This document shows positions 26,844-36,867 of a stretch of DNA of 64,000 nt, piece after piece. Both the position numbers and the translations under genes were made by a program. The notes under the pieces are model-generated. The model saw only the letters and a program-made list of their open reading frames with translations. It searched no databases and was not told where the DNA came from. Every line of letters begins with the position of its first letter. Position 1 is the stretch's first letter. The stretch is from assembly GCA_026707585.1 (NCBI GenBank), contig JAPOWQ010000023.1, forward strand, positions 28,043-92,042. Direction: 5' to 3'. Source of the DNA: Chloroflexota bacterium (GTDB taxonomy: Bacteria; Chloroflexota; UBA11872).

Positions 26844-29501
26844 ATGGCCGCGAGACGAAGACGAAGCAGGCAAAGACGCCGCCGGCGGCGGACGAGAGAC
26901 TCAGATGTCAACCAGCCGGCCGTGGGCGACAGCCCCGCCCTGTCGCAGCCCGTCGCGACGTCGGGCGAGTCAGCGTTCTCACGGAGCAGGTGTCGGCACT
27001 GGCGTGTCTTGGGCATAGCCGCCATTGTCTTGCTGACTTCTCTCAGTTATTCCCCCGCCTTCCAGGCGGGATTCGTCTGGGACGACGCAGTCTTCACGGA
27101 GAACCGAGCTGTCCGTGAGTGGGGGGACATCTGGTCCATCTGGCTTTCGCCGGGACATATCGAAAACGAGGGGCACTATTGGCCAATCGTCTATACGACT
27201 TTCTGGCTGGAGCACAAAATCTGGGGTTTAAATGCATCCGGCTACCACATCGTCAACGTGTTCGTGCACATTGTAAATTCGCTCCTGTTGTGGCGGCTCT
27301 TATTGCGGATATCCGTACCCGGAGCTTGGCTGATTGCGGCCCTGTTTGCCGTGCATCCTCTGCACGTCGAGTCGGTGGCCTGGATAATCGAGCGTAAGGA
27401 TCTGCTTTCAGCGCTGTTCTACCTGTCAGCCGTCCTGGCTTGGCTGAAGTATCAAGATTCGAAGAAGAGGAAGCGCTATTTCTTGACACTCGCTTTATTT
27501 GCGGCCGGGCTGCTGTCAAAGTCGATCGTCGTTACGCTTCCGGCTGCACTTCTCATCCTGGCCTGGTGGAAGAAGGGCCGGCTGGAACGAACCGATCTGG
27601 CAGGCGTGACCCCCCTTATGGTCATCGGTTTCTTCGCTACCCTGGCCGACTTCTTGTTCTACAGTTCACGCGAGTCGGTGACGCTTGATCTATCCCTTGT
27701 CGAGCGTCTGCTGCTTGCGGCCAGGGCAGTGGTCTTCTATGCAACGCGCTTGCTGTGGCCCGACAGCCTGGCCGGGATCTATCCGCTCTGGGACATTCGC
27801 GCTACGGATCCGATGGCCTGGGGCTATCTGGTTGTGGCTCTTGCCCTGCCCGCGCTGCTGTGGCGATTGCGAAACCGGGTCGGGCGCGGGCCGCTGGCGG
27901 GCGTGCTGTTCTTCGCGGTCACGCTGTCGCCCACACTGGGGTTCATCGACTACGGCTACATGCAGTTCTCCTTCGTGGCGGACCGGTTTCAGTACCTGGC
28001 CGGCATTGGCGTGATTGCTGTCGTGGTCGGCGGAGCCGCGGCCGCCTGGCACGGGCTTCCACCCGGCGGCAGGGTTGCGGCGCTAGCCGTCCCAACGGCG
28101 GTACTGGCCGTGCTTGCCCTACTCACCTGGCAGTTCGTTGCGCTGTATCGAGATAACGAGACATTTTTCAGACACGTTGTGGAGCGTAACCCGACCGCGC
28201 GCGGGGCCTACGACAACCTAAGCAAGGAATTGAACGACCAGGGACGAACCGAGGAGTTTCTAGATACGGCGCGGACGGCACTCGGCTATCTCCCCAACGA
28301 TCCCACCACCAACGTCAACTACGCCCTGGCGCTCGTGAAAAGTGGCCACGCCCAGAAGTCGATCGATGCCTATCGACGTGCGCTTGAACTCGAACCCGAT
28401 AACACGCGAGCGCTCATTGACCTGGGCACCCTACTGCGGACGCAGGAACGCTACGACGAGGCCATGGATCTCTTTCGGCTTGCCGTAGCTGCCGACGACC
28501 GCCTGTCGAAGCCACACGTCGGCATGGGTATCGTCGAGCAGTCTCGCGGCAATCACGCCGAAGCTGAGCGGCACTATGTCCGTGCCCTGGAAGTCGCCCC
28601 CGGGGACCGCGATGCTCTACATAACCTGGGAGTTCTTAACTTCGAACAGAAGCGGTACGAGGACGCACTTGCCAGCTTTCGCGCGGCCCTTGAGCTGCAA
28701 GCCGACGACAAGTCGCGCGCCCAAAGTCACTCCGGCGTCGGCAGTTCGCTTTACCAGCTGGGACGCGTTGACGAAGCCGTTCGAAGCTTCAACCAGGCCC
28801 TGGCTCTCGATTCAGACCTGCGCTCGGCGCAGGACTACTTGAGGCGAATTGAGGGCGACAACCTGGCGGCAATGTTCGTCGCCGGGCGCTTCGTCGAGGT
28901 TCTGGATGCTGCTCGCCGTTCGGCTCAGGCCAATCCGGGGGACGCCCAGGCCCACTTCTTCGTAGGCGCAGCCCTTTCCGAAATGGGGGACCTTGATGAG
29001 GCCGAGCGCTATTACCGGCGCGCCCTCGACATTGATCCGCGTCATCGAGATGCGCTCGTCAACCTCTCCGCGTTGCTGATGCATGACGAGTCATACGACG
29101 AAGCCATGGACGCCTTGCAGACCGTGGTCGACGCCTACCCAACCGATGCCGAGGCCCATCGACGCATGGGGCAAATCGAAATCGCGCGCAGAAGTCTTGA
29201 CTCGGCCGAGCGACACTATCGTCGCGCGATGGCCCTTGGACTCCAGGATCACGAGGTGCTGCACGGCCTCGGAAAGCTGACGCTCGCCAGAGGCGAACAT
29301 GCAGAAGCCCTCGAGTTTCTCGAAGCCGCCATCGAGCTTTCGGACACGCACGCCGTCCTTCAATCCAACCTCGGCGTTGCCCTCTACCACTTGGGCAGGA
29401 AAGACGAAGCGATCGCGCGTTTCGAGCGGGCGCTTGCGCTGGACCCATCCTTCCAGTCCGCTCGCAGCAACCTGGAACGGGCGCGACGGGAAGCTGGCTG
29501 A
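26844..29501 (+). CDS. TMTC-like membrane protein with TPR domain
   Basis: This 885-residue protein has a very basic N-terminus (Arg-rich, residues 3-18), about ten membrane segments (about 54-440) and a long C-terminal run of tetratricopeptide repeats (about 455-880; repeats such as YRRALELEPDN). The first loop holds an acidic pair (GFVWDD, D80-D81), as in GT-C glycosyltransferases. The layout matches animal TMTC O-mannosyltransferases and their bacterial relatives. It could glycosylate exported proteins; activity is not shown by sequence. Confidence 0.8.
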   Translation: MAARRRRSRQRRRRRRTRDSDVNQPAVGDSPALSQPVATSGESAFSRSRCRHWRVLGIAAIVLLTSLSYSPAFQAGFVWDDAVFTENRAVREWGDIWSIWLSPGHIENEGHYWPIVYTTFWLEHKIWGLNASGYHIVNVFVHIVNSLLLWRLLLRISVPGAWLIAALFAVHPLHVESVAWIIERKDLLSALFYLSAVLAWLKYQDSKKRKRYFLTLALFAAGLLSKSIVVTLPAALLILAWWKKGRLERTDLAGVTPLMVIGFFATLADFLFYSSRESVTLDLSLVERLLLAARAVVFYATRLLWPDSLAGIYPLWDIRATDPMAWGYLVVALALPALLWRLRNRVGRGPLAGVLFFAVTLSPTLGFIDYGYMQFSFVADRFQYLAGIGVIAVVVGGAAAAWHGLPPGGRVAALAVPTAVLAVLALLTWQFVALYRDNETFFRHVVERNPTARGAYDNLSKELNDQGRTEEFLDTARTALGYLPNDPTTNVNYALALVKSGHAQKSIDAYRRALELEPDNTRALIDLGTLLRTQERYDEAMDLFRLAVAADDRLSKPHVGMGIVEQSRGNHAEAERHYVRALEVAPGDRDALHNLGVLNFEQKRYEDALASFRAALELQADDKSRAQSHSGVGSSLYQLGRVDEAVRSFNQALALDSDLRSAQDYLRRIEGDNLAAMFVAGRFVEVLDAARRSAQANPGDAQAHFFVGAALSEMGDLDEAERYYRRALDIDPRHRDALVNLSALLMHDESYDEAMDALQTVVDAYPTDAEAHRRMGQIEIARRSLDSAERHYRRAMALGLQDHEVLHGLGKLTLARGEHAEALEFLEAAIELSDTHAVLQSNLGVALYHLGRKDEAIARFERALALDPSFQSARSNLERARREAG

Positions 29502-29682
29502 AGCCCGACCGATCGAGGTTCGTCGACTGGCGGCCATCCAGTCCCGTCTGCCCCACGCTCGGCGTTGACGTACCGGAGTCGCCTGGCGTATTTCCGTGAT
29601 GCCGCGGCGGCGAGTGCTCGGTGTCCGGGGCAGAATGGCGGGCGTCTTCCGCGGGATTGCAGCGAATCATGAGCCAGAGACC

Positions 29683-30633
29683 GTGCACGCCCTGATTACC
29701 GGGGGCGCCGGGAGTATCGGATCGCGGCTTGCCGCGTCGCTCATCGAGCGCGGCGACCGGGTCACGGTGGTGGACGTGCGGGCGGATCCCGTGGCGCCGT
29801 CGGCGGCATTTGAGCGCGCGGACGTGCGGCTTGGCGAGACGCAGGCCCCGGGCTTTATTGACGGCATCGTCGCCGAAACCAGACCCGACACCGTATTCCA
29901 CATGGCCTCGCTGCTCTCGGGAAGTTCGGAGACGGATTCAGACTTGGCCTGGCGGGTAAACCTGGACGGCATCCGCAACGTGCTGGAGGCGGCCAGGGTT
30001 CATGGCGTGGGGCGGGTGCTGTTCCCAAGTTCGGTGGCCACGTTTGGGTTAGGCGTCGGCGACACGGTGACCGACGACAGCCCGCAATGGCCGGCCGGCC
30101 TGTACGGCGTGACGAAGGTGCTGGGCGAGCGGCTTGGGGTGTACTACTACCAGCGGTTTGGCGTGGATTTTCGGTGTGTGCGGCTGTCGGCGATGGTGGC
30201 GCCCACGGCGCCGGCGGCGGGGGCAGCCAGCGCGTTCGTCTGCGAGCTCTACATCGGGGCCGTTCGCGAGGGCGGCTATACCTTCAAGGTCTATCCCCAC
30301 AGCCGCATCCCGCTGGTCTGGGTAGACGACGTAGTGGGCGCGATGCTGCAACTGCACGATGCGCCCGCCCGCCAGCTACGTCGCCGTGTCTACCAGGTGA
30401 TGGGATCCAATCCGACGGTCCAGGAAATGGCCGACGCGGTTAGAACGCGGATGCCGGACGTTCGACTCGCGTTCGAGCCGGATCCCGTGCCCGCCGGCGT
30501 CGTGGACAGCTGGGCCTCCAGCATGGACGACACCAGCGCCCGCACCGACTGGGGCTGGGCGCCCAGGTTCGACCTGGAGGGGATGACCGACGCAGTGCTG
30601 GCGGAGTTGCAGGCCGAACCGTCAGCCAGCTAG
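29683..30633 (+). CDS. NAD-dependent epimerase/dehydratase (SDR)
   Basis: This 316-residue extended SDR has ITGGAGSIGSRLA at the N-terminus, active-site Ser in FPSSVATFG and Tyr/Lys in YGVTKVLGERL. MASLLSGSSETDSDLAWRVN resembles D-erythronate or threonine dehydrogenase-type members rather than sugar-nucleotide epimerases. The GTG at 29683 lies directly at the start of the Rossmann strand. It is convergent with the NHL gene. Confidence 0.82.
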   Translation: MHALITGGAGSIGSRLAASLIERGDRVTVVDVRADPVAPSAAFERADVRLGETQAPGFIDGIVAETRPDTVFHMASLLSGSSETDSDLAWRVNLDGIRNVLEAARVHGVGRVLFPSSVATFGLGVGDTVTDDSPQWPAGLYGVTKVLGERLGVYYYQRFGVDFRCVRLSAMVAPTAPAAGAASAFVCELYIGAVREGGYTFKVYPHSRIPLVWVDDVVGAMLQLHDAPARQLRRRVYQVMGSNPTVQEMADAVRTRMPDVRLAFEPDPVPAGVVDSWASSMDDTSARTDWGWAPRFDLEGMTDAVLAELQAEPSAS

Positions 30634-30676
30634 CGCCGCCACCACCCCAGACTCCTCAGGCGAAGACTGGTCGCAG

Positions 30677-31531
30677 TCAGCCGATGGGTTGGAACTTGTA
30701 AAGAGCGTCGTCGCGTTGGACCTCGCCCATGTAGATGGCGCCCTCGGCGTCGACCCAAATGCCATGGGGAGCGCTGAAGGTTGCGCCGCCGTCGCCGGGG
30801 TCTTCCCAGGAGGTGATGGTCTGGCCGGCGAGGTCGAGAATCGAGACGCGGCCGCCGACTTCGGCCAGGTAGATAACGCCGGCGTCCTCGTCGACATAGA
30901 AGTCGGAGGGCTGGCGGAAGCCGGTCCACTCGTCCATGTACACGCCCTCGGGATCGAAGATCTGGATGCGGTGGTTCTCCCGATCGGCCACCAGGATGCG
31001 GTCGTCGCTGAGGGCCCAGATGCCATGCGGCAGGTCGAACTGCCCCGGCCCGGTGCCCGGCTCGCCCCAGCTGTTGAGCAATTGGCCGCTGGGCGCGAAG
31101 CGGTGGCAGCGGGTGTCGCCGTAGCCATCCGAGACGTAGATGGAGCCGTCGGCGCCGAGGTGGGTGTTGGTGGGGTGATTGAAGTGCCCGCCGTCCGCGC
31201 TGGTGAAGTTGGGATACCCGATTCGCCGTACGACGCGACCCTCGGTGGTGGTGACCCAGACGACGTGCGCGTAGCGGTCGGTGAGCCATAGATGCTCGTC
31301 GGCGTCCACGTAGACGCCGTGGGCGTGGTTGAGCAGGTCGTCGCCCCAGGTATCGACGACGCGGCCGTCGGCATCGAAGACGACCATCGGGTGAGTGCCC
31401 CGACAGAAGCAATAGACGCGGCCCCGGCTGTCCACGCCCACGCTGCCAATCCAGCCCAGGTAAATGTCCGCCGGCAGTTGCGGCCATCCCTGGACGCGTT
31501 CGTATCGATGCGATCCACTTCCTACCGGCAT
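30677..31531 (-). CDS. NHL-repeat beta-propeller protein
   Basis: This 284-residue protein is built of about six NHL-type blades (HGVYVDADEHLWLTD, HGIWALSDDRILVADRENHR, HGIWVDAEGAIYMGE). The pattern resembles the lyase domain of peptidyl-glycine alpha-amidating enzyme and bacterial relatives. There is no signal peptide. It may bind a ligand or act as a lactonase or lyase; function cannot be assigned. It diverges from the ABC transporter operon. Confidence 0.82.
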   Translation of the reverse strand: MPVGSGSHRYERVQGWPQLPADIYLGWIGSVGVDSRGRVYCFCRGTHPMVVFDADGRVVDTWGDDLLNHAHGVYVDADEHLWLTDRYAHVVWVTTTEGRVVRRIGYPNFTSADGGHFNHPTNTHLGADGSIYVSDGYGDTRCHRFAPSGQLLNSWGEPGTGPGQFDLPHGIWALSDDRILVADRENHRIQIFDPEGVYMDEWTGFRQPSDFYVDEDAGVIYLAEVGGRVSILDLAGQTITSWEDPGDGGATFSAPHGIWVDAEGAIYMGEVQRDDALYKFQPIG

Positions 31532-31646
31532 GCGTGCGCCCTCCCCGCGAAACCGTTGCCTGCGTATCGTAGTTGGCGGCGGCGCGCTGCGCTTGTGGCG
31601 TGTTTACCACGGTCCATCGTGACTGCTTGCGCCTAGACTTCCCATC

Positions 31647-32609
31647 ATGGCGACCTTGACGACTAGCGGCCCACCGGTCCGGGCCACCGGCCTGTGGAAG
31701 CGGTTTGGGGCGCTGGACGTGGTGCGGGACGTCTCGCTGGAGATTGCGCAGGGCGAGGTGGTGGGCTTTGTGGGGCCCAACGGCGCGGGCAAGAGCACCA
31801 CGATCCGGATGATGCTGGACATCTTTTCGCCGGACCGCGGCACGGTGGAGGTGTTTGGCGCGCCGATCGACGACGCGGCGCGGCGCCGCATCGGCTATCT
31901 GCCGGAAGAGCGCGGGCTGTATCCGGGTCTGCGTATCCCGCCGATCCTGAAGTACATGGCGGAGCTGAAGGGCGTGCCCTCGCATGACGCGCCCGAACTC
32001 GCAGACGCAGCGCTGGAGCGGTTGGGTCTGACGGAACACCGACCCAAAAAAGTTGGCGAGCTGAGCCGCGGGCTACGGCAGTTGCTGCAGTTTGCGGCCA
32101 CGATTCAGCACAAGCCGGACTTCCTGGTCCTGGACGAGCCGTTCTCGGGCCTGGACCCGGTCAACGTGCGGCTGATGAAGAACACGGTGGCCGATTTGCG
32201 GAACGACGGGGTGGCGGTGCTGTTCTCGACCCACCAGATGACGGACGTGGAGGAACTCTGCGACCGGGTGGTGATGATCAACCACGGCGAGATCGTGCTG
32301 AACGGTGGCGTTCGGGAGATTCGACGGCAGCACGCGAGCGACCGGCTGCTCCTGGAGTGCGCATCGGACATGCCGTACGCCTTGTGCCTCCCGGGCGTGG
32401 CGGCGGCGGAAATGCACGGCGATGGCTGGCGCCTCAGCCTGACTGACGAGGGATCAGCCGAGGGCGTATTGCGAGCGCTGCTGGACGCGGGCATTCCGAT
32501 CGAGCGCTTCGAACGCGAGGCGCCTTCGCTGGAAGAGATTTTTCTGCGGATCGTGGGTAGCTCGGACGGGAACGGGACGCCGGATGCGGGGACGCGAGCC
32601 GGTGGGTAG
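31647..32609 (+). CDS. ABC transporter ATP-binding protein (NatA type)
   Basis: This 320-residue ATPase has Walker A GPNGAGKST, Q loop, a degenerate signature (LSRGLRQ in place of LSGGQ), Walker B FLVLDEP and the H loop STHQMTD. A C-terminal extension of about 80 residues follows the nucleotide domain, as in Na+ or drug exporters of the NatA type. It overlaps the permease gene by 26 bases, so the two are co-translated. Confidence 0.92.
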   Translation: MATLTTSGPPVRATGLWKRFGALDVVRDVSLEIAQGEVVGFVGPNGAGKSTTIRMMLDIFSPDRGTVEVFGAPIDDAARRRIGYLPEERGLYPGLRIPPILKYMAELKGVPSHDAPELADAALERLGLTEHRPKKVGELSRGLRQLLQFAATIQHKPDFLVLDEPFSGLDPVNVRLMKNTVADLRNDGVAVLFSTHQMTDVEELCDRVVMINHGEIVLNGGVREIRRQHASDRLLLECASDMPYALCLPGVAAAEMHGDGWRLSLTDEGSAEGVLRALLDAGIPIERFEREAPSLEEIFLRIVGSSDGNGTPDAGTRAGG

Positions 32610-33879
32610 CGTTCGCATTGTGACCCGGCACGAGTTCCGGACGGCCGTCACCCGTCCCTCATACCTCATCCTGACGGCGGCCGTGCCTGTGCTGGTGGCG
32701 CTGGCGGTGGCGGGCTTTGCAATCTTCACGCTGGTGACGCGGGAGGACGCCGAAGCCGAGACCGCATCCAGCGCCGAGTCCAACGCTCAGACGCCAAGGC
32801 TGGGCTACGTAGACCTTACGAACGGTCCTGCGCTGTTTGGCGCACACCAGGAACAGCCGGGCGCGGTATTCGTGCCGATGTCGGATCGTGAGGCCGGCAT
32901 AGCGGCGCTCATGGACGAGCAGATCGACGCTCTCTTCGTGTTCCCGCCCGACTTTGCCGAGACGGGAACGGTCGTGCGGGTTCGGATCGCCGACGACGGG
33001 GGCGTCTTTGGACCGGACGGTCCCTCGTATAGCGGGACGCTACGCGGGTTCGTGCTTTCGAACCTGTTCGCCGATGAGGTCCCGGCCGGATTGGCCGAGC
33101 GGCTCCAGGTCCCCTTCACACTCGTGGTGGAGGAAGCCCGGCCCGACGGAGCGGAGGACGAGTCGGCGGGGTTCGACATTGGCCGGGCAGCGTTCTTCGC
33201 CGTTGCCGGCATTTCGCTCTTGTTTTCCGTCTTCTTCAGTTCAGGCTATGTCCTTAACGCGCTGGTGGAGGAGAAGGAAAACCGGGTGATGGAGGTGCTG
33301 CTGTCGTCGGTCAAGCCGGACGCGCTGCTGCTGGGCAAGTTCCTTGGCCTGGGCGCGGCGGGGCTGTTGCAGATGGCGGCGTGGCTGGCCTCCGTCGGGG
33401 TGGGCGTGCTGGTGGTCGGCCGGATCGTGGACATTCCGGCCGACTTTCTGACCATGCCGGGCGTCGGCGACATTGCGATCGCGGCCGGGTACTTCCTGTT
33501 CGGCTACGCGCTTTTCGCATCGCTGATGGCGGCCGTGGGGGCGATAACGACCTCGCTGCGCGAGGCCAACCAGATTTCGGCCATCGTTATCGTGCCGGCC
33601 TTCATTCCGGTCTGGCTGAACTTCATCCTGTTCACCGAGCCGGAGGGCACCGTGGCTCGAGTGCTGACGTTCATCCCGGTCACGGCGCCTGTCACTGGCT
33701 TGATTCGCCTCGCTATCGACGCCATGGGTCCGCTGGAGACCGTGGCGGCGTTGCTGGTGCTGGCGGCGAGTGCGTCGGGCGCGCTGTGGCTGGCGATGCG
33801 CCTGTTCCGGGCTTACCTGCTCATGTACGGCAAGCGGCCGACGCTGAAGGACATGGCTCGGAGCATCGCGTCGGGTTAG
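32584..33879 (+). CDS. ABC-2 type permease (NatB type)
   Basis: This 431-residue membrane protein has an N-terminal segment (about 22-48), a large extracytoplasmic loop (about 50-195) and five to six C-terminal membrane segments (about 197-420), the arrangement of NatB. VLNALVEEKENRVMEVLLSS is the conserved coupling region. The start could also be GTG at 32602. With the overlapping ATPase it would export a cation, drug or lipid. The 3' end overlaps the convergent methyltransferase by four bases. Confidence 0.9.
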   Translation: MRGREPVGSVRIVTRHEFRTAVTRPSYLILTAAVPVLVALAVAGFAIFTLVTREDAEAETASSAESNAQTPRLGYVDLTNGPALFGAHQEQPGAVFVPMSDREAGIAALMDEQIDALFVFPPDFAETGTVVRVRIADDGGVFGPDGPSYSGTLRGFVLSNLFADEVPAGLAERLQVPFTLVVEEARPDGAEDESAGFDIGRAAFFAVAGISLLFSVFFSSGYVLNALVEEKENRVMEVLLSSVKPDALLLGKFLGLGAAGLLQMAAWLASVGVGVLVVGRIVDIPADFLTMPGVGDIAIAAGYFLFGYALFASLMAAVGAITTSLREANQISAIVIVPAFIPVWLNFILFTEPEGTVARVLTFIPVTAPVTGLIRLAIDAMGPLETVAALLVLAASASGALWLAMRLFRAYLLMYGKRPTLKDMARSIASG

Positions 33880-34520
33880 CCGATCTTGCGCAGGTAGGCG
33901 ATCGGGCCGCCGAAGTCGAAGGCTTGCGGCTCGGATGATGGGACGTAGGGGCTGACTTCGTCCGTGAGGTAGGTCCGGGCGTCGTTGAGGGTCCAATCGC
34001 CACCCTGGATGGCCGCGAGGACGTTGGTCTGGGTGAGCAAGTAGTCGACCAACTGCTCTCGATCGAAGAAAACGACGCTGGCGTACTTCTCCTGCGCGAG
34101 CAAGTGAAAGCCGGCGTGTCTGGCCGACTGATCGCCAAGAGGTTGGTTGTCGCGAAGGGGCGTGGGGAAGCGCTGAAGGTAGGTCGAATTGAACCAGGGT
34201 TTGAAGGCCGGATTGCCGCGAAGATTGGCGGAAAAGAAGCTGTCGTAGATGACGAGCCAGCCGCGGGGCCTGAGCACGCGGCGGGCTTCCGCCAGGAAGG
34301 CGTGTCGCTCGAACCAGTGCAAGCCGGACGAGACGGTTAGGAGGTCGAAGGACCGGCTGGCCAGGGGTAGGGCCTCGGCCGGACAGCGCAGGTAGTCAAT
34401 GCGCTCGTCGCGCTCAGCCTGGGCGAGCATGGCGGCTGAGATGTCGGAACCGACGATTCGCTTTGCGATCTGCTTCAAGGCGATGCAGGACAGCCCGGTT
34501 CCGCAGGCGACATCGAGCAC
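33876..34520 (-). CDS. SAM-dependent methyltransferase, start unclear
   Basis: This class I methyltransferase has LDVACGTGLSCIALK for AdoMet and later VSSGLHWFERHAF and VLRPRGWLVIYD motifs. The given GTG start leaves only two residues before motif I, which is too short. The same frame continues to 34670 and reads AQDFAGDLFDSKRAAERYARARP, a normal N-terminus for this family, split here for length. At the place where Met is expected (34658) the codon is ATA. The true start may be ATA, CTG at 34634, or the gene may have lost its start. Confidence 0.72.
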   Translation of the reverse strand: MLDVACGTGLSCIALKQIAKRIVGSDISAAMLAQAERDERIDYLRCPAEALPLASRSFDLLTVSSGLHWFERHAFLAEARRVLRPRGWLVIYDSFFSANLRGNPAFKPWFNSTYLQRFPTPLRDNQPLGDQSARHAGFHLLAQEKYASVVFFDREQLVDYLLTQTNVLAAIQGGDWTLNDARTYLTDEVSPYVPSSEPQAFDFGGPIAYLRKIG

Positions 34521-34875
34521 GCGGTCGAGATTTCGGTCAATGTCGAATTGAGCCGCGATTCGCTGAATGACGAGGTCGTGGTGGTAGGGGCGAGCGCGGG
34601 CGTAGCGTTCGGCGGCGCGCTTCGAGTCAAACAGGTCGCCGGCGAAGTCCTGAGCTATGGCGCGGCAGTCCCCTGGTCAATCGCCTCAAGGCGTTCCAGG
34701 ATCCACATGCGCGCCACTGTAACCGCCGGCACCACAGATCAGTCTCTCAAGTCGTGTACGGCCAGCGCAGCCGTGATCGGGATAAGGCTTCGTTGCGGGC
34801 AACCCAAGGCATGGGATTGGGGTTAGGGCTAAGCTGCGGCCAAGACCGCGCTGGCCGGTACCGGAGCAACGAGCT

Positions 34876-36714
34876 ATGACCATTACGACGTTTTTGGGTG
34901 ATCGCAGCGTGGGGATGCGGACGGGGTTTACGACGCGGCCGGTGGTGATGGGACGGCGAGGGGTGGTGACCTCGGGTCACTACCTGGCGACGGCCGCCGG
35001 GTTCCGGATGATGGAGCAGGGCGGCAACGCGATCGACGCGGCGGCGGCGATGTGCTTTTGCCTGAACCTGCTGGAGCCGCAGAGCAACGGGCTGGCCGGC
35101 GAGGTGCCGACGCTGATTTACTCGGCGACGGAGCGCAAGGCGTACGAGCTGAGCGGCATGGGCTGGTCGGCGCAGGCGTTCACGATCGACTGGTGCCGGG
35201 AGCACGGGATCGACCTGATTCCCGGCGACGGCTACCTGCCGGCCTGCGTGCCCGCGGCGGTGGGTACCTGGGCGGCCGCGCTGGCCCGCTTTGGAGCCCT
35301 GAGCTTTGGAGAAGTGCTGCAGCCGGCCATCGACCTGGCCGAGAACGGGTATGCGGTCTACGACAGCCTGTACAACAGCCTGGCCAGCAACGTGGACAAG
35401 TTCACGGAGCAGTATCCGAGCACCGGCGAGGTGTACCTGCCCGGCGGCAAGGCGCCCGAGGTGGGCGAGTTGCATCGGAATCCCGAGTGGGCGGCGACGT
35501 TGCGCGTCCTGTGTCGAGCGGAGAAAGCGGCCGCAGGACGCGGCCGTATAGCGGGCATCGAGGCCGCGCGGGATGCGTTCTACAAGGGCGAAATCGCCGA
35601 TCGGATCCTGGACTTCATCAGCACGCCGGTGGAGGACGCCAGCGGCTCGGCGCACGCCGGATTGCTGAGCTTCGAGGACTTTGCGGACTGGGAAGCAGAG
35701 TTCAACGAGCCGGTCAAGGTCAACTACCACGGCCTGGACGTGCACAAGTGCTCGAGCTGGACGCAAGGTCCGGTGTTCCTTCAGCAGTTGACGCTGCTGG
35801 AGGGTTTCGACCTGGCGGCGATGGGGCACAACTCGGCGGACTACCTGCACACGCTGATCGAGTGCGCCAAGCTGGCCTTCGCCGACCGCGAGGCGCACTA
35901 CGGCGATCCGAAGTTCGACGACGTGCCGTTCGAGCGGCTGCTATCGAAGGCCTACGCGGATGAACGACGGGCGCTGATTGGCGAGCGGGCGTCCCTGGAC
36001 ATGCGACCGGGCGACGCCGGCAGTGGATTCCCGGCCTACGCAACGATTGACGTGGCCGAGGACAACCGAAGCGCGCTGCAGGTGGCGGCGCGCGAAGTGC
36101 GGGACCTGGGGCTGGGCCACGCGCACGTGGGGGATACCACCCACCTGGACGCGGTCGACCACCAGGGCAACATGGTGGCGGCCACGCCCAGCGGCGGCTG
36201 GCTGGGCACCTCGCCCGTGATCCGCGGCCTGGGCTTTCCGCTGGGCACCCGCGGGCAAATGTTCTACCTGAATCCGGCGCGACCCAACGCACTGATGCCG
36301 CGCAAGCGGCCGCGGGCCACGCTCACGCCGTCGCTGGTGACGCACAACGGCCAGCCGCACATGGTGTTCGGCACGCCGGGCGGCGACGGGCAGGACCAGT
36401 GGACCTTGCAGTTCTTCCTGAACCACGTGCACTTCGGCATGAACCTGCAGGAAGCGCTGGACGCGCCCACGGTGCACTCGATCCACTTTCCGTCCTCGTT
36501 CTACCCGCGCGAGGCCTACCCGGGGCGCCTGGTGGCCGAGGGACGGATTTCCGGCGACGTGCTGGCGGAACTCGAACGCCGCGGCCACGACGTGGAAGTC
36601 ACCGGCGACTGGGTCAACGGCAAGTCGATGGGTATCCGGTACGGTGGGCCGGGCGGCGTGATCGCGGGAGCGGTGTCACCGAAAGGGATCATCGGGCACG
36701 CGCTGGGGTGGTGA
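34876..36714 (+). CDS. ggt: Gamma-glutamyltransferase
   Basis: This 612-residue N-terminal nucleophile hydrolase cleaves gamma-glutamyl bonds (glutathione, for example). GVVTSGHYLATAAG and GGNAIDAAAAMCF are the N-terminal landmarks. The self-cleavage and catalytic Thr lies in VGDTTHLDAVDHQGNMV, followed by GGWLGTSPV. No signal peptide is visible, unlike the periplasmic enzymes. TTPSL-type and GTPGGDGQDQW motifs complete the small subunit. Confidence 0.9.
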   Translation: MTITTFLGDRSVGMRTGFTTRPVVMGRRGVVTSGHYLATAAGFRMMEQGGNAIDAAAAMCFCLNLLEPQSNGLAGEVPTLIYSATERKAYELSGMGWSAQAFTIDWCREHGIDLIPGDGYLPACVPAAVGTWAAALARFGALSFGEVLQPAIDLAENGYAVYDSLYNSLASNVDKFTEQYPSTGEVYLPGGKAPEVGELHRNPEWAATLRVLCRAEKAAAGRGRIAGIEAARDAFYKGEIADRILDFISTPVEDASGSAHAGLLSFEDFADWEAEFNEPVKVNYHGLDVHKCSSWTQGPVFLQQLTLLEGFDLAAMGHNSADYLHTLIECAKLAFADREAHYGDPKFDDVPFERLLSKAYADERRALIGERASLDMRPGDAGSGFPAYATIDVAEDNRSALQVAAREVRDLGLGHAHVGDTTHLDAVDHQGNMVAATPSGGWLGTSPVIRGLGFPLGTRGQMFYLNPARPNALMPRKRPRATLTPSLVTHNGQPHMVFGTPGGDGQDQWTLQFFLNHVHFGMNLQEALDAPTVHSIHFPSSFYPREAYPGRLVAEGRISGDVLAELERRGHDVEVTGDWVNGKSMGIRYGGPGGVIAGAVSPKGIIGHALGW

Positions 36715-36867
36715 TTTCCAACCTGGTTGGCGCCCGCGGTTGATGGCCAAATCCCCGGTGTCGGCGTGCATAGGATTTGCACACCGGCTCCACACCCACT
36801 CGACAGACGGCCGCTAGCCTCCGCAAAATAGATTTTATCCGGTACGCGTTGGGAGGCCGCCCGGAGC

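Noticed and set aside
34747..35898. Long reverse-strand frame over gamma-glutamyltransferase
   Set aside because: The forward frame has all enzyme motifs; the reverse frame is Arg/His-rich without any domain.
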